A stretch of DNA of 40,028 nt from Candidatus Brocadiia bacterium (GTDB taxonomy: Bacteria > Planctomycetota > Uabimicrobiia > Uabimicrobiales > JABWCH01): assembly GCA_013359215.1 (NCBI GenBank), contig JABWCH010000005.1, forward strand, positions 1-40,028, written 5' to 3'. Below the pieces are notes generated by a model. The model did not search any database and was not told the DNA's origin. It saw only the letters and a program-made list of their open reading frames with translations. This document shows, one piece after another, positions 24,787 to 33,190 of this stretch. The position numbers and the translations under genes are program-made. The stretch's first letter is position 1. Each line of letters opens with the position of its first letter.

Positions 24787-26085
24787 CTAAAAAATGACTT
24801 TGTCTTCTAAAGCGTTTTCTGCAGAAAGCAATTCTTTTACAATAGCCTGGGCTTTGTCCAGACGTATGCTTCCTACTTTTTTCAGCCTTTCCACAACTAT
24901 GTCTACTAAATTAGAAGGGCAACCCGCCATAATAGCAAGATTGCGAGCATGAAGAGACATGTGGCCTTTCTGGATTCCCTCATCGGCCAGGGCGCGTAAA
25001 GCTCCCAGGTTTTGAGCCAGACCAACACAAACCATCACTTCGCCAAGCTCATTGGCACTTTGGATGCCCAAAATCTGCAAATTGGCTTTTACAACAGGAT
25101 GGGTTTTAGTTGCTCCGCCTACAATACCAACGGCCATAGGCAATTCTAAAGTGCCTACAAGATCTCCATCGGAATTTTTTTCCCAGGTAGTCAGAGAACG
25201 ATAAGATCCTTTGATGGCAGCATAGGAATGCGCTCCTGCTTCAATGGCTCTTGTGTCTTGTCCACAAGCCAGCGCAACGGCTGAAATTCCATTCATGATC
25301 CCTTTGTTGTGCGTTGTGCCTCGGAAAGGGTCAGCATCCGCAAAATGGTAGGCTGCGACAATCCTGTCTACGATTTCTGCTCCTCCTAGCTCTTCTTTAT
25401 CAAAAACAGCATAGGCTCTTGCCATACGATGGATAGCAAGGTTGGATATGATTCTCAAACATACCTTGCCCTGGGATATTTTTTCTAGCTCGCCTTTCAA
25501 GGATTCGGCCATAGTGTTCACAGCGTTCGCTCCCATGGCATCTTTGCAGTTGACCAGTAGATGGCAAACCACCATAGGCCCAGAAGCCGTGTCTAAAACC
25601 TTTACTTCTAAATCCACTGCTCCACCGCCAAACTTGACCAAGATGGGATCTTCTTCATTTGCCATTTGTAGAATTCTGTCTTTCTGCGACAAGATTCTCA
25701 TTTTAGCACCATAAGGATCTTGGCAAGACGCAATCTGGATTTGGCCGATCATTATGGGTTCTGTTGTGCATGCTATAAATCCGCCTTTTTTTCTTGCGAT
25801 TTTTGCCATTTTAGATGCTGCTGCCACTACAGATGGCTCTTCTATAGCCATAGGGACATTGTATTCTCTGTCATTAATCAGAAAATGGACTCCCAAGCCT
25901 ATAGGAATTTCTAAAGTTCCAATCACATTTTCAATCATTCTGTCAGCTTGATCTAAGGACAGACCACCCGATGACTTTAAAGACTGTATTTCTTCCTCAT
26001 TCAAATTAGCATAGTTTGCAATGCGTTCCAATCTTTCTTCTGGACTTAATTTATAAAAATGTGTCGCACAAAAATGGCGAGTCAT
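24787..26085 (-). CDS. Class II hydroxymethylglutaryl-CoA reductase
   Basis: A 432-residue soluble enzyme of the class II (Pseudomonas mevalonii) type. The catalytic set is visible: Glu83 in VPMAIEEPS, Lys261 in THNKGIMNG, Asp277 in ACGQDTRAIEAG and His379 in GHMSLHARN, close to the P. mevalonii positions (83, 267, 283, 381). Class II enzymes interconvert mevalonate and HMG-CoA; some act in mevalonate breakdown, others in isoprenoid synthesis, and sequence alone does not settle the direction. AGGAG lies 7 nt before the ATG. The promoter, with two TetR-like operators, is at 26148-26194. An OleB-like gene follows 17 bp downstream. No other mevalonate-pathway kinase is in the window. Confidence 0.93.
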   Translation of the reverse strand: MTRHFCATHFYKLSPEERLERIANYANLNEEEIQSLKSSGGLSLDQADRMIENVIGTLEIPIGLGVHFLINDREYNVPMAIEEPSVVAAASKMAKIARKKGGFIACTTEPIMIGQIQIASCQDPYGAKMRILSQKDRILQMANEEDPILVKFGGGAVDLEVKVLDTASGPMVVCHLLVNCKDAMGANAVNTMAESLKGELEKISQGKVCLRIISNLAIHRMARAYAVFDKEELGGAEIVDRIVAAYHFADADPFRGTTHNKGIMNGISAVALACGQDTRAIEAGAHSYAAIKGSYRSLTTWEKNSDGDLVGTLELPMAVGIVGGATKTHPVVKANLQILGIQSANELGEVMVCVGLAQNLGALRALADEGIQKGHMSLHARNLAIMAGCPSNLVDIVVERLKKVGSIRLDKAQAIVKELLSAENALEDKVIF

Positions 26086-26147
26086 GTTTTCTCCTTGCTA
26101 AAGTATCCTTGGGAAATAAAGTGCTTGGCAAGCCAAATTGGTTTTAT

Positions 26148-26193
26148 TGACCAAACGGTTAGTAGATTGTAACTAAAACTGACCAATTGGTCA
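26148..26193. promoter_or_regulatory. Paired TetR-type operators
   Basis: A perfect 14-bp palindrome TGACCAATTGGTCA (26180-26193) and an imperfect copy TGACCAAACGGTTA (26148-26161). Their centres are 32 bp apart, about three helical turns, so the same face of DNA would be bound. One overlaps the -35 of the HMGR promoter and the other covers the predicted transcription start. Palindromes of this kind are typical of TetR-family repressors (family knowledge). No regulator gene is in the window. Confidence 0.75.
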
Positions 26194-26194
26194 A
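26166..26194 (-). promoter_or_regulatory. Sigma70-type promoter of the HMGR-oleB pair
   Basis: On the minus strand: TTGACC (26194-26189), exactly 17 bp, then TACAAT (26171-26166). Transcription would start near 26159, giving a leader of about 74 nt. The -35 lies inside the right operator. Confidence 0.75.
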
Positions 26195-26262
26195 CAAAAA
26201 AATTTTCCTAAAAAAAATTTTTCTTCTAAAGAAGATTGAATGCTTTTTTTGATATAGAAAAG

Positions 26263-26291
26263 TTGAGTTTTGTTTGAATTTATGTTACTAT
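26263..26291 (+). promoter_or_regulatory. Sigma70-type promoter of the AsmA-like gene
   Basis: TTGAGT (26263-26268), a 17-bp spacer and TACTAT (26286-26291). The leader would be about 200 nt and include the inverted repeat at 26353-26431. Confidence 0.5.
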
Positions 26292-26352
26292 GGATTCAGA
26301 AAAATACAATTTTACCATCCTATCGCGGACAAGCCGAAATCAAAAAGGTATT

Positions 26353-26431
26353 AATCACGAATAAGACGAAATAGGCAAATTACATGAATAAAAACTATTC
26401 GCGCCATCCGACCATTCGTCTTATTCGCGAT
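26353..26431. repeat. Inverted-repeat element with CACGAATAA-type words
   Basis: The left arm (from ATCACGAATAAGACGAAA) and right arm (ending ATTCGTCTTATTCGCGAT) pair imperfectly over about 37 bp around a short A-rich loop. The words match those at 1251-1560 but the element lacks the conserved tail of those units. Confidence 0.75.
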
Positions 26432-26498
26432 AAAAATCTTTGCTTTTTCGGCAAAAATCTAATTAGTTTCTATAGTTTTTATTTTTTAGGAGAAAGTC

Positions 26499-29400
26499 AT
26501 GCCAGAAATTCCTTTGGCTACTCAGCCAAAATCAAAAAAAAGCAAGCGTTTGCTCAAAATTTTAGCAATATTGCCTATTCTCTTTTTAATTCTGTTTTTG
26601 TGCATTCCTTTGCTCACTTCTCTTTTTATTCCTGCTGTTACATCTTCTTTGGAGCAAGCTACAGGAAGAAAGAGTTCCCTCCAGGGGCTTTCTTTGAATC
26701 TTTTGACATCTAAGGTTTTTCTGCATGGATTGCAAATCAAAGAAAAGGACAGCGATGAAGATTTTTTAAAGCTGGATAAAGTGGAAATAGACTTTTCGAT
26801 CTGGCCTGCTATTTTTGGAAAATGGGAGCTTCCTAAGCTAGAAGTTTCAGGCTTTTTCCTGCGGATCGTTCGGGAAGAAAAGGGAAACTTCAATTTCCAA
26901 TCTTTGCAGGATAAAATGGTGACTCAAAAAGAGCCAGAAAAAACAGAAAAGCCTTTAAAACCTGTTGTAGTCAAAGAAACAAAGCCTTTGGCACTCCCTA
27001 AAATTTTGGCAAAAATACTTCTAAACAACATAAACCTTATTGTTGAAGACAAAGTGGAAAAGTCCCGTTTAGAGATCAAAAATTTTTGCTTTTCTCTGGA
27101 TGTAGATGGGTTCGATAAAATTCAATACAATTCCTCTTGGGAAAAAGGTGCTTTTGAAGCTATCAAAGAAAAGGCTTTGAGTGCTGGTCTTTTATATAAG
27201 CTTGATGGAAAAGCCTCTATGGCAATCCAAGATGGAAAGGTTGTCCTGAATTCTAAAGGCGAATTGGTTTTCTCTGAAATCTACGCCAAAGGTTTTGCAG
27301 AAAAAGACATTGCATTGAATCCCATTCGTCTTTCCCACGATTTCAGCCTGGATATGCTCAAGGGAACTGTAGAAGGAAAAGCCAGCTTTACCTCAGACTA
27401 CTTTGCCGCTGAATTGGTGGATTTACAAATTTCTGACTTGCAGAAAATCCAGGATCAGCTTGCTTCTCCTCTGGAACTCCAAAATAAAGAAAAGCTCCAT
27501 AACTTTTTGTCTAATCTTCCCGTCCAGAATTGGAAAGGCAAGGTAGAAGGATGGGCTTCCTTGGATAAGCTACGAGAGGATTTTGGAGATTTTATAGCAA
27601 GCGCAAGCAAACAATCCATTGGTAGCTTTGGAGGAAAGCTGAATTTTTCTACTGTTCTGGAAGGCAAAGAAAACTCTGTTCTGGAATACACACAAAAAGG
27701 CGACATCAGCAACCTTTACGTTTCAGGAAAAATGGATTCTCAAAAGCCATACAAGGTTTCTTTGTTGCAAATCACCAAAAATGTTTTTGCCTCCCTAGAT
27801 TTGAAAAACAGAACTTTTGCCAATAGCTTTGATTACAAGATCCAGGCAAAAGAAAATTCCATCCTGGCTTCTATAAAACAAAAAAGCAGAGTGGAAAAAC
27901 TTTGGGAATCCAGTCCTTTGGAAATAAAGCTTTTTGACTGGAATCTTCTTGTTGACCTGGATGTTCTCAATCAGGTCATTGCAGACTTTATCCCTGAAGA
28001 CACAAAGCTTAGAGGGAAAATAGAGCATTCCGATTCTTTGGTTTTCCAGCAAGAATCAGGCATAAAGCTCCTTGGATCGACCAACATCAACGCTCAGGTG
28101 ATTTCCCCAAAACAAGAGAATCTTCCTGGTATCAGCATCCAGGGAGAAAGGGATATAGAAATCATGCTCGACCCTCAGTATCGAGTAAAAAAAGTCAATA
28201 TGAAAAAATTTGGTCAGCAAACCAAAGACAGCCAGCTTTTTCAATTTAGCGGCAAAGGCGAGATGGATCTGGAAAGCGAAAAAGACCAGAATCTGGATCT
28301 GAACTTTAAGATCATGCTCAAAGAATTGCAACCTTATCTGGACGTTCTTGCAAAAGGTATGAAAATCCAGGGCAACATCGATCATAGAATGCGGATTAGC
28401 AAAAAAGCCGATTCTGTCCAGCTTCAGGCAAAGGGGCAGCTTGCGGATTTTGCTCTGGCAATGGAAGATTCCCCCAATGCTTTTTCTGTTGCAGTGAAAG
28501 AAGCCAAATGGGGAAAAAATGTTTCTGCCCAGATTCGAGAAAAACAGCTTTCTCAACTGGATGTCCAGAAAATCTTTTTCCACCACCCTGCCATGATGGT
28601 CGAAATGTCAGGAAGTTTGACAAAAGAGCCATACCAGGATTCTTTTAAAAATAAAATCCAATGGAAAATCGATGTTCCTAAAATCGATATTCCTGGGCTA
28701 CTCAGTCTGGTAAACAGAAAAAAAAGGAACGTGATAGAGAAAATCGAGCGAGTGGAAAAAATACAAGAAAAGATAAAAGAAGTCACGGAAAACAGTCCTC
28801 TCGCGACTTTAAGCAAAGAGCAAAGAGAGGAACTCAAAAAACTCGGACTCTATCTGGAAATTTCGATCCAACAGATTATTTTAAACAAGGCCAACCAAAT
28901 CAAAGACTGGAATACCCTGATTACCCTGAACCACAATGTTTCGGACAACCAGTTTGCCCTAAAAAGCGATGGCAAAACCAATTCAGGCAGCCTTTCTATC
29001 ACAGGAACAGGCAATTTAGATCAGGCGCATCCTGAATTCCAATTTTCTTACGATTTCAATGAAGTACCCTATGTTGTCGAGCTTTTTGCTCCTGTAGGCG
29101 AAAAAATACAAAGCATTATGCCTTTTCCCTTAATGCAAAAAATACAGATGGATCCTGCCGAAGTTCGCTTTACTGTAAAAGGCGACAGCAAATGGCAAGG
29201 GATCGATCCTCGCGGGATCAAGAAAAGCCTTCTGGGCGGAAAGAATACCTTTAAGTTGTCTAAAGGGAAACTTGATCTTGGTCTGGATCTTGGCAAATAC
29301 ATGGACACCAAAAATCTGGAAAAAGAGATGGAAAGCCATATAGCACCTTTGAACCAAACCCTCTCTGCTTTAAAAGGTCAGGAAGATGTCCAAAATTCCA

Positions 29401-30056
29401 GCATCAACGCAACACAAGAAAAGATCAAGGCCATACAATCTAAAGTAGAAGACCTGGAAGGCAAACGAAAAGAGGCTTCAGGCATAGTCGAGAAGCTCAA
29501 ACCTCTCGCTGCATGGAATCCTGTAACCAAATCCAAACTAGAAGAAGCCCAACAGCGTTTGGATGGGTATGGCAAACAAATCCAGGATTACAGGCAGCAG
29601 CAAAGCCCGCTTGCCCAATCCATAGAACAGGTCAAGGGTAAAATAGCCGATATTCAGAAGAAGATCCAGGAAACCCAGGCCAAAATCCAGAGCGCGAAAG
29701 AAGAGCTTATGAAAAAAATGAAAATAGACAACCCTTTTGCCTTTGAATTCGATTCTTTCAGCCTTTCCTTCAACATGGAAAATGAAAAACCCTGGCAGGA
29801 GCAAGGAACGCTATCTGAATGGCTACCATGTTCTTTTAGCAAAATAAACTATGTCGAAATCGTCTTTGCTCCTTCAGATCGCAATCTCCTGAAAATTACA
29901 GGATGGGTCAGCCTGGATGGCAAATACCACCTGAGCTTTATGCCTCCCAAAGAAAGTATGGAAAAACTTTCTTCTATTCCTTTGCTAGGAAAAGCAATCC
30001 AAGACCAAGGCGGTATTATCATGACCTCTGAAGGAATGAAACCCAATATTAAATAA
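26499..30056 (+). CDS. AsmA-like inner-membrane-anchored protein with coiled coil
   Basis: A 1185-residue protein. A basic N-terminus and one membrane helix (about 19-45) are followed by the AsmA signature: a 'GRKSSLQGLSLNLLTSKVFLHGL' type opening, then PKLEVSGFFLRIVREEKGNFNF, i.e. 'short strand, ligand-groove' repeats as in AsmA/TamB-type lipid-transport bridges. Most of the protein is long beta-rich periplasmic sequence. Residues about 945-1075 form a Gln/Lys/Glu-rich coiled coil, and a final beta segment follows. AsmA-like proteins shuttle phospholipid or affect outer-membrane biogenesis (family knowledge). The next gene encodes an LptD-like protein, which supports an envelope role. AGGAG 7 nt upstream fixes the ATG. 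Confidence 0.78.
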   Translation: MPEIPLATQPKSKKSKRLLKILAILPILFLILFLCIPLLTSLFIPAVTSSLEQATGRKSSLQGLSLNLLTSKVFLHGLQIKEKDSDEDFLKLDKVEIDFSIWPAIFGKWELPKLEVSGFFLRIVREEKGNFNFQSLQDKMVTQKEPEKTEKPLKPVVVKETKPLALPKILAKILLNNINLIVEDKVEKSRLEIKNFCFSLDVDGFDKIQYNSSWEKGAFEAIKEKALSAGLLYKLDGKASMAIQDGKVVLNSKGELVFSEIYAKGFAEKDIALNPIRLSHDFSLDMLKGTVEGKASFTSDYFAAELVDLQISDLQKIQDQLASPLELQNKEKLHNFLSNLPVQNWKGKVEGWASLDKLREDFGDFIASASKQSIGSFGGKLNFSTVLEGKENSVLEYTQKGDISNLYVSGKMDSQKPYKVSLLQITKNVFASLDLKNRTFANSFDYKIQAKENSILASIKQKSRVEKLWESSPLEIKLFDWNLLVDLDVLNQVIADFIPEDTKLRGKIEHSDSLVFQQESGIKLLGSTNINAQVISPKQENLPGISIQGERDIEIMLDPQYRVKKVNMKKFGQQTKDSQLFQFSGKGEMDLESEKDQNLDLNFKIMLKELQPYLDVLAKGMKIQGNIDHRMRISKKADSVQLQAKGQLADFALAMEDSPNAFSVAVKEAKWGKNVSAQIREKQLSQLDVQKIFFHHPAMMVEMSGSLTKEPYQDSFKNKIQWKIDVPKIDIPGLLSLVNRKKRNVIEKIERVEKIQEKIKEVTENSPLATLSKEQREELKKLGLYLEISIQQIILNKANQIKDWNTLITLNHNVSDNQFALKSDGKTNSGSLSITGTGNLDQAHPEFQFSYDFNEVPYVVELFAPVGEKIQSIMPFPLMQKIQMDPAEVRFTVKGDSKWQGIDPRGIKKSLLGGKNTFKLSKGKLDLGLDLGKYMDTKNLEKEMESHIAPLNQTLSALKGQEDVQNSSINATQEKIKAIQSKVEDLEGKRKEASGIVEKLKPLAAWNPVTKSKLEEAQQRLDGYGKQIQDYRQQQSPLAQSIEQVKGKIADIQKKIQETQAKIQSAKEELMKKMKIDNPFAFEFDSFSLSFNMENEKPWQEQGTLSEWLPCSFSKINYVEIVFAPSDRNLLKITGWVSLDGKYHLSFMPPKESMEKLSSIPLLGKAIQDQGGIIMTSEGMKPNIK

Positions 30057-30076
30057 GCGCACTCTTTACACACTTA

Positions 30077-30220
30077 AAAATAATTACGCATTTCATAAAA
30101 TCTTAACACGAAGAGAAAACACGAAAAACACGAAGAAGAAAAAAAAATATAAAAAAATTTTTTTTCCACCTTCGTGTATCTTCGTGCACTTCGTGGTGTT
30201 TTTTTAAATGCGTAATTTTT
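30077..30220. repeat. Inverted-repeat element with CACGAAGAA-type words and an outer dyad
   Basis: The left arm (AACACGAAGAG, then AACACGAAAAACACGAAGAAG) pairs with the right arm (CTTCGTGTATCTTCGTGCA, then CTTCGTGGTGTT) around an A/T-rich loop. Outside it a second dyad, AATTACGCATTT (30082-30093) with AAATGCGTAATT (30206-30217), closes the structure. The arms repeat 9-nt words. Confidence 0.75.
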
Positions 30221-30317
30221 GATCTTACTCTAACAATGGGTTAGCGTAAATTCTGTGATAGTGTGTAAGCAGTCCGATAAGTACGGAGTACTATACTTTT
30301 GCAGATTTTTGCACAAA

Positions 30318-30418
30318 AACACAAAAAAAGGACACAAAAAGCATAAAAAAATATAAGCTATTATCTGATATATAGTTATATTTTTATGCCTTTTGAGATA
30401 TTTTGTGTTTTTTGTGTT
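30318..30418. repeat. Inverted-repeat element with CACAAAAA-type words
   Basis: The left arm (AACACAAAAAAAGGACACAA, then GCATAAAAAAATATAA) pairs with the right arm (TTATATTTTTATGCC, then TTTTGTGTTTTTTGTGTT) around TATCTGATATATAG. It ends about 13 bp before the TATAAT box of the lptD-like gene, so it may influence that promoter. Confidence 0.7.
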
Positions 30419-30457
30419 AAAATTTAATGATATAATTTATTTGTGAGTGAATTTTCT

Positions 30458-32818
30458 ATGCTACGCTTTTGTTGTTTTATATCTATGCTTCTTTTCCTTT
30501 GCGCTTTGTTCGCACAAAACACTTCTGATAAAAAGACCCAGGATATTCTAAAAAAATGGGCAGGAGTAGACATACAGAAATTGCAGGAATCGCCTCTAAA
30601 CCTCGCATGTGGATTTATGGAAATCAAAGAGCATGAAGGCGATATAAAAGATATGAAGGTATGGATTGCAACGCAGGGAGTAAGGCTCTGGCAAGGCGAT
30701 AAAGAAAACCCTCTCTTGGACATCATTTGCGATCAGGCTGTTGTGTGGTTCAAGCCCCTTTCTTCAGAAAAAGACGAACAAAAGAATGTTCGTTTTGCAG
30801 GGCAGCAAAAGCTAGAAAAAGCCATAGTCTATGCAGAAGGCAACGTCCATTTCCGATGGGCCAAGAACTACTTCCAGGGCAGCCAGGTATTGTTTGATCT
30901 GATCGAGAATAAAGGCACTATCCTGAAAGCATCTTTAAGAAGCTCCACAAAGATAGAAGATAGAACCATCCCCCTTTATCTCAGAGCAGAAAACCTCTTG
31001 ATTCAATCAGAAAAAAAATTCATAGCAAAGGATGCCAGCATTTCTACATGCCAGTTCGGAATTCCCCACTATCATTTTTCCGCTAAAGAAATCCAGGTAA
31101 CCCAAATGGAAAAAAAAGTGTTTGTCCAGGCAAGAGAAAACACCCTGGAGGGCCTTGGAGTGCCTATTTTTTATATTCCTTATGTTGCAGGGGAAAGCAT
31201 TGAACATTGGCCTTTAAAAAAAATCCAGTACGGTAGCTCTTCCAAATGGAGGCACTATCTTTTAACAACATGGGGCGGAAATCTATATGAAGGCAGCCAG
31301 GAAGAAAAGGAAGCTGGTCTTAAAAACCTTAACTGGCTCTTAGATTTAGATGCCAGGCAAGAACGCGGCTTTGCTGTTGGCCCCCATTTGAAATACGAAG
31401 GCAACGCACCTTCTCAAAGCCCCTTTGTCGGAGAAATCTATGGATATTACGTCCATGACCAGCCTTTATCTGACCTTGGAAAAAGCATGTCCTATCAGCC
31501 AGACGATAGCGAAAAGGCAACCTGGGACAGACGCTACCGACTCCATACATTGCATCGCCATAAATTAGAAAAAGACTGGACTTTGGATATGGAAATTTAC
31601 AAGATTTCCGATAGAAATCTGCTTCTGGACTTTTTCGATAAAGAAGCCAGAGAAGAAAGAGAGCCAGAAAGTTACGTATATGCCAGAAAGCTAGGGCAAC
31701 ACCAGGCTTTTACCTTTCTGGCAAGCTCAAGGCTAAACGACTTCCAGTCTCAAATCGAGTATTTGCCCCAGGGAGTCTTCCATGTTATCTTTCAGCCTCT
31801 TTTGCCAGAGAGTATTCCTGGATTATACTGGTCAAGCCGCGTAGAGATTTCCGAAGTAAGGCGCAAAGACGATGAGGACTTTCCTACGGATTTCCAGGGC
31901 GAGCATGTTTTCCGAAGCGATTGGCACAATCTTCTTTCTTATTCCTTTAGCTTAGGGCCACTGCATTTTTTGCCTTTTGCTGGCGCACGCCTCAGCTATT
32001 ACGAAAAAGGAGTGGATGAAGACAAAAATCTCTTCCGAAGCACAGGAGAAGTGGGGATAGATCTGGCTACCCATTTTTATCGCTCTTTTTCCTGGAAAAG
32101 CGATTTGCTACAAATTTCCGATGTGCTTCATGTTTTTACGCCTGAATTCCGATACCAATGGATATACGCAAGCTCTGTAGAGGCTGACGATCTGATTCCT
32201 TTCGATAGCCTCGATAGCATTGAAAGAATGCAGATGATCCAGCTTGTTTTGAATAACAGACTAAGAACCATGAGAGATGGTAAGGTAGTAGATTTTTTCC
32301 TCTTTGATACCACTTTTACATACTATCCAGAAAGGGATCTCGCGAAAAAAGGCATTTTCCTCACAGACCAAGGTTGGGATGTATCCAATCGATGGGAAAA
32401 ATTCGACAATCTGCGCATAGATCTCAGGTGGGCGATCCGATCCAATTTGTACATGCGATCTAAAGCAGAATACAATTTCCAGCTTCGAGAAATGGAAATT
32501 ATGAACGCCAGTCTAAGCTACAAAATAAGCCAAAAATTTACAGCAGGCATAGACCAGCGTTACCACAGAAACAACAGCAACATTACAACAGCTAGCCTGG
32601 CTTATATCCATGATGAAAAATGGGCATGCCGCATTTCTGCTCAGTATGATTTCCAAGAAAAAGAAATGAGAGAGATGAAATTCGTCGTCCGCCGCGTTTT
32701 CCATCGCTTTGCCCTAGACTTTACCGTAAAAATCGATGAGGTCGATGATGACAATTCTGTACAAGTGAACTTCTATCCTCTGGACTTTGTTTCCAAAGAT
32801 TTTGTTGATCCATTATAA
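30458..32818 (+). CDS. lptD: LptD-like outer-membrane LPS-assembly protein
   Basis: A 786-residue protein with a signal peptide (MLRFCCFISMLLFLCALFA). An OstA/LptA-like beta-jellyroll region follows at about 60-250 (KAIVYAEGNVHFRWAKNYFQGSQ, then AENLLIQSEKKFIAKDASISTC). The remainder is a large beta-barrel region with alternating aromatic strands (DWTLDMEIYKISDRNLLLDFF, then SQIEYLPQGVFHVIFQ). The size is close to E. coli LptD (784), which inserts LPS into the outer leaflet with LptE. A cysteine pair for LptD disulfides is not obvious. The start is either GTG 30443 or ATG 30458; I chose ATG because the signal peptide begins there, though the ribosome site is weak. A MITE-like element begins immediately after the stop. 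Confidence 0.8.
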   Translation: MLRFCCFISMLLFLCALFAQNTSDKKTQDILKKWAGVDIQKLQESPLNLACGFMEIKEHEGDIKDMKVWIATQGVRLWQGDKENPLLDIICDQAVVWFKPLSSEKDEQKNVRFAGQQKLEKAIVYAEGNVHFRWAKNYFQGSQVLFDLIENKGTILKASLRSSTKIEDRTIPLYLRAENLLIQSEKKFIAKDASISTCQFGIPHYHFSAKEIQVTQMEKKVFVQARENTLEGLGVPIFYIPYVAGESIEHWPLKKIQYGSSSKWRHYLLTTWGGNLYEGSQEEKEAGLKNLNWLLDLDARQERGFAVGPHLKYEGNAPSQSPFVGEIYGYYVHDQPLSDLGKSMSYQPDDSEKATWDRRYRLHTLHRHKLEKDWTLDMEIYKISDRNLLLDFFDKEAREEREPESYVYARKLGQHQAFTFLASSRLNDFQSQIEYLPQGVFHVIFQPLLPESIPGLYWSSRVEISEVRRKDDEDFPTDFQGEHVFRSDWHNLLSYSFSLGPLHFLPFAGARLSYYEKGVDEDKNLFRSTGEVGIDLATHFYRSFSWKSDLLQISDVLHVFTPEFRYQWIYASSVEADDLIPFDSLDSIERMQMIQLVLNNRLRTMRDGKVVDFFLFDTTFTYYPERDLAKKGIFLTDQGWDVSNRWEKFDNLRIDLRWAIRSNLYMRSKAEYNFQLREMEIMNASLSYKISQKFTAGIDQRYHRNNSNITTASLAYIHDEKWACRISAQYDFQEKEMREMKFVVRRVFHRFALDFTVKIDEVDDDNSVQVNFYPLDFVSKDFVDPL

Positions 32819-32823
32819 ATAAT

Positions 32824-32973
32824 ACGACTTGTGCCAGTTGAAACTGGCTTTAATCTTTGGCCTGAAAGGTCTATAGATACCAGCCCAGGGCAACACCTAC
32901 GGGGTAAAGAAGTCATTATTTCAAAAAAAGTTATATCAATATTTTAATAATTTTTTCAACTAGCACAAGTCGT
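32824..32973. mobile_element. 150-bp MITE-like element with 20-bp terminal inverted repeats and 7-bp target duplication
   Basis: The ends read ACGACTTGTGCCAGTTGAAA and, on the other strand, the same 20 bp with one mismatch. AAATAAT flanks it on both sides (32817-32823 and 32974-32980), a perfect 7-bp direct repeat as expected for a target-site duplication; the left copy overlaps the lptD stop codon. It encodes nothing. Inside is a segment (about 32879-32945, ACCAGCCCAGGGCAACACC, then CGGGGTAAAGAA) related to 35157-35244. No transposase with matching ends is in the window. Confidence 0.7.
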
Positions 32974-32980
32974 AAATAAT

Positions 32981-33190
32981 AGGAGTTACACAAAGAGATT
33001 TTTATTTGGGGGGAAATTTTTATAAAAATTTTCCCCAAACCCCCTTTAAAAATTTTTATATTTTGCACTTCGTGTAACTGTAGTCAACCGTTCCTTGAGT
33101 CATGGACATTTATTCCATACACGGTTGTCGAACAGGATGTTGCTTTTAGGACATAAATTTTTGAACAAACGCCTATTGAATTCTGATTCC
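32981..33190. other. Intergenic remainder with G5/C5 hairpin copy 6
   Basis: A G5/C5 element lies at 32981-33066 in reverse orientation: GGGGGAAATTTTTATAAAAA, then TTTTCCCC, CCCCCTTTAAAAA and TATATTTT. Beyond it a nested stem, CAACCGT (33085-33091) with ACGGTTG (33121-33127), encloses ATGGA/TCCAT; its meaning is unclear. It lies between convergent genes, so either hairpin may terminate transcription. Confidence 0.6.

Larger units (their letters stand above)
26195..26498. other. Divergent intergenic region, plus-strand leader side
   Basis: The right part of the 413-bp gap between HMGR and the AsmA-like gene. It holds a candidate plus-strand promoter (26263-26291) and a word-arm inverted repeat (26353-26431), which would lie in the roughly 200-nt leader. 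AGGAG stands 7 nt before the ATG at 26499. No small open frame is convincing. Confidence 0.55.
30057..30457. other. Intergenic region with two inverted-repeat elements, between the AsmA-like and lptD-like genes
   Basis: About 400 bp hold two word-arm elements (30077-30220 and 30318-30418) separated by about 100 bp without recognisable content. TATAAT at 30431-30436 immediately precedes the lptD-like start, which would leave a very short leader; no good -35 lies 16-18 bp upstream. No gene is visible. Confidence 0.5.

Noticed and set aside
33067..33190. Possible insertion-sequence end or short coding remnant (stem CAACCGT/ACGGTTG; short minus-strand frame).
   Set aside because: No transposase motif, no second end and no target duplication could be found.
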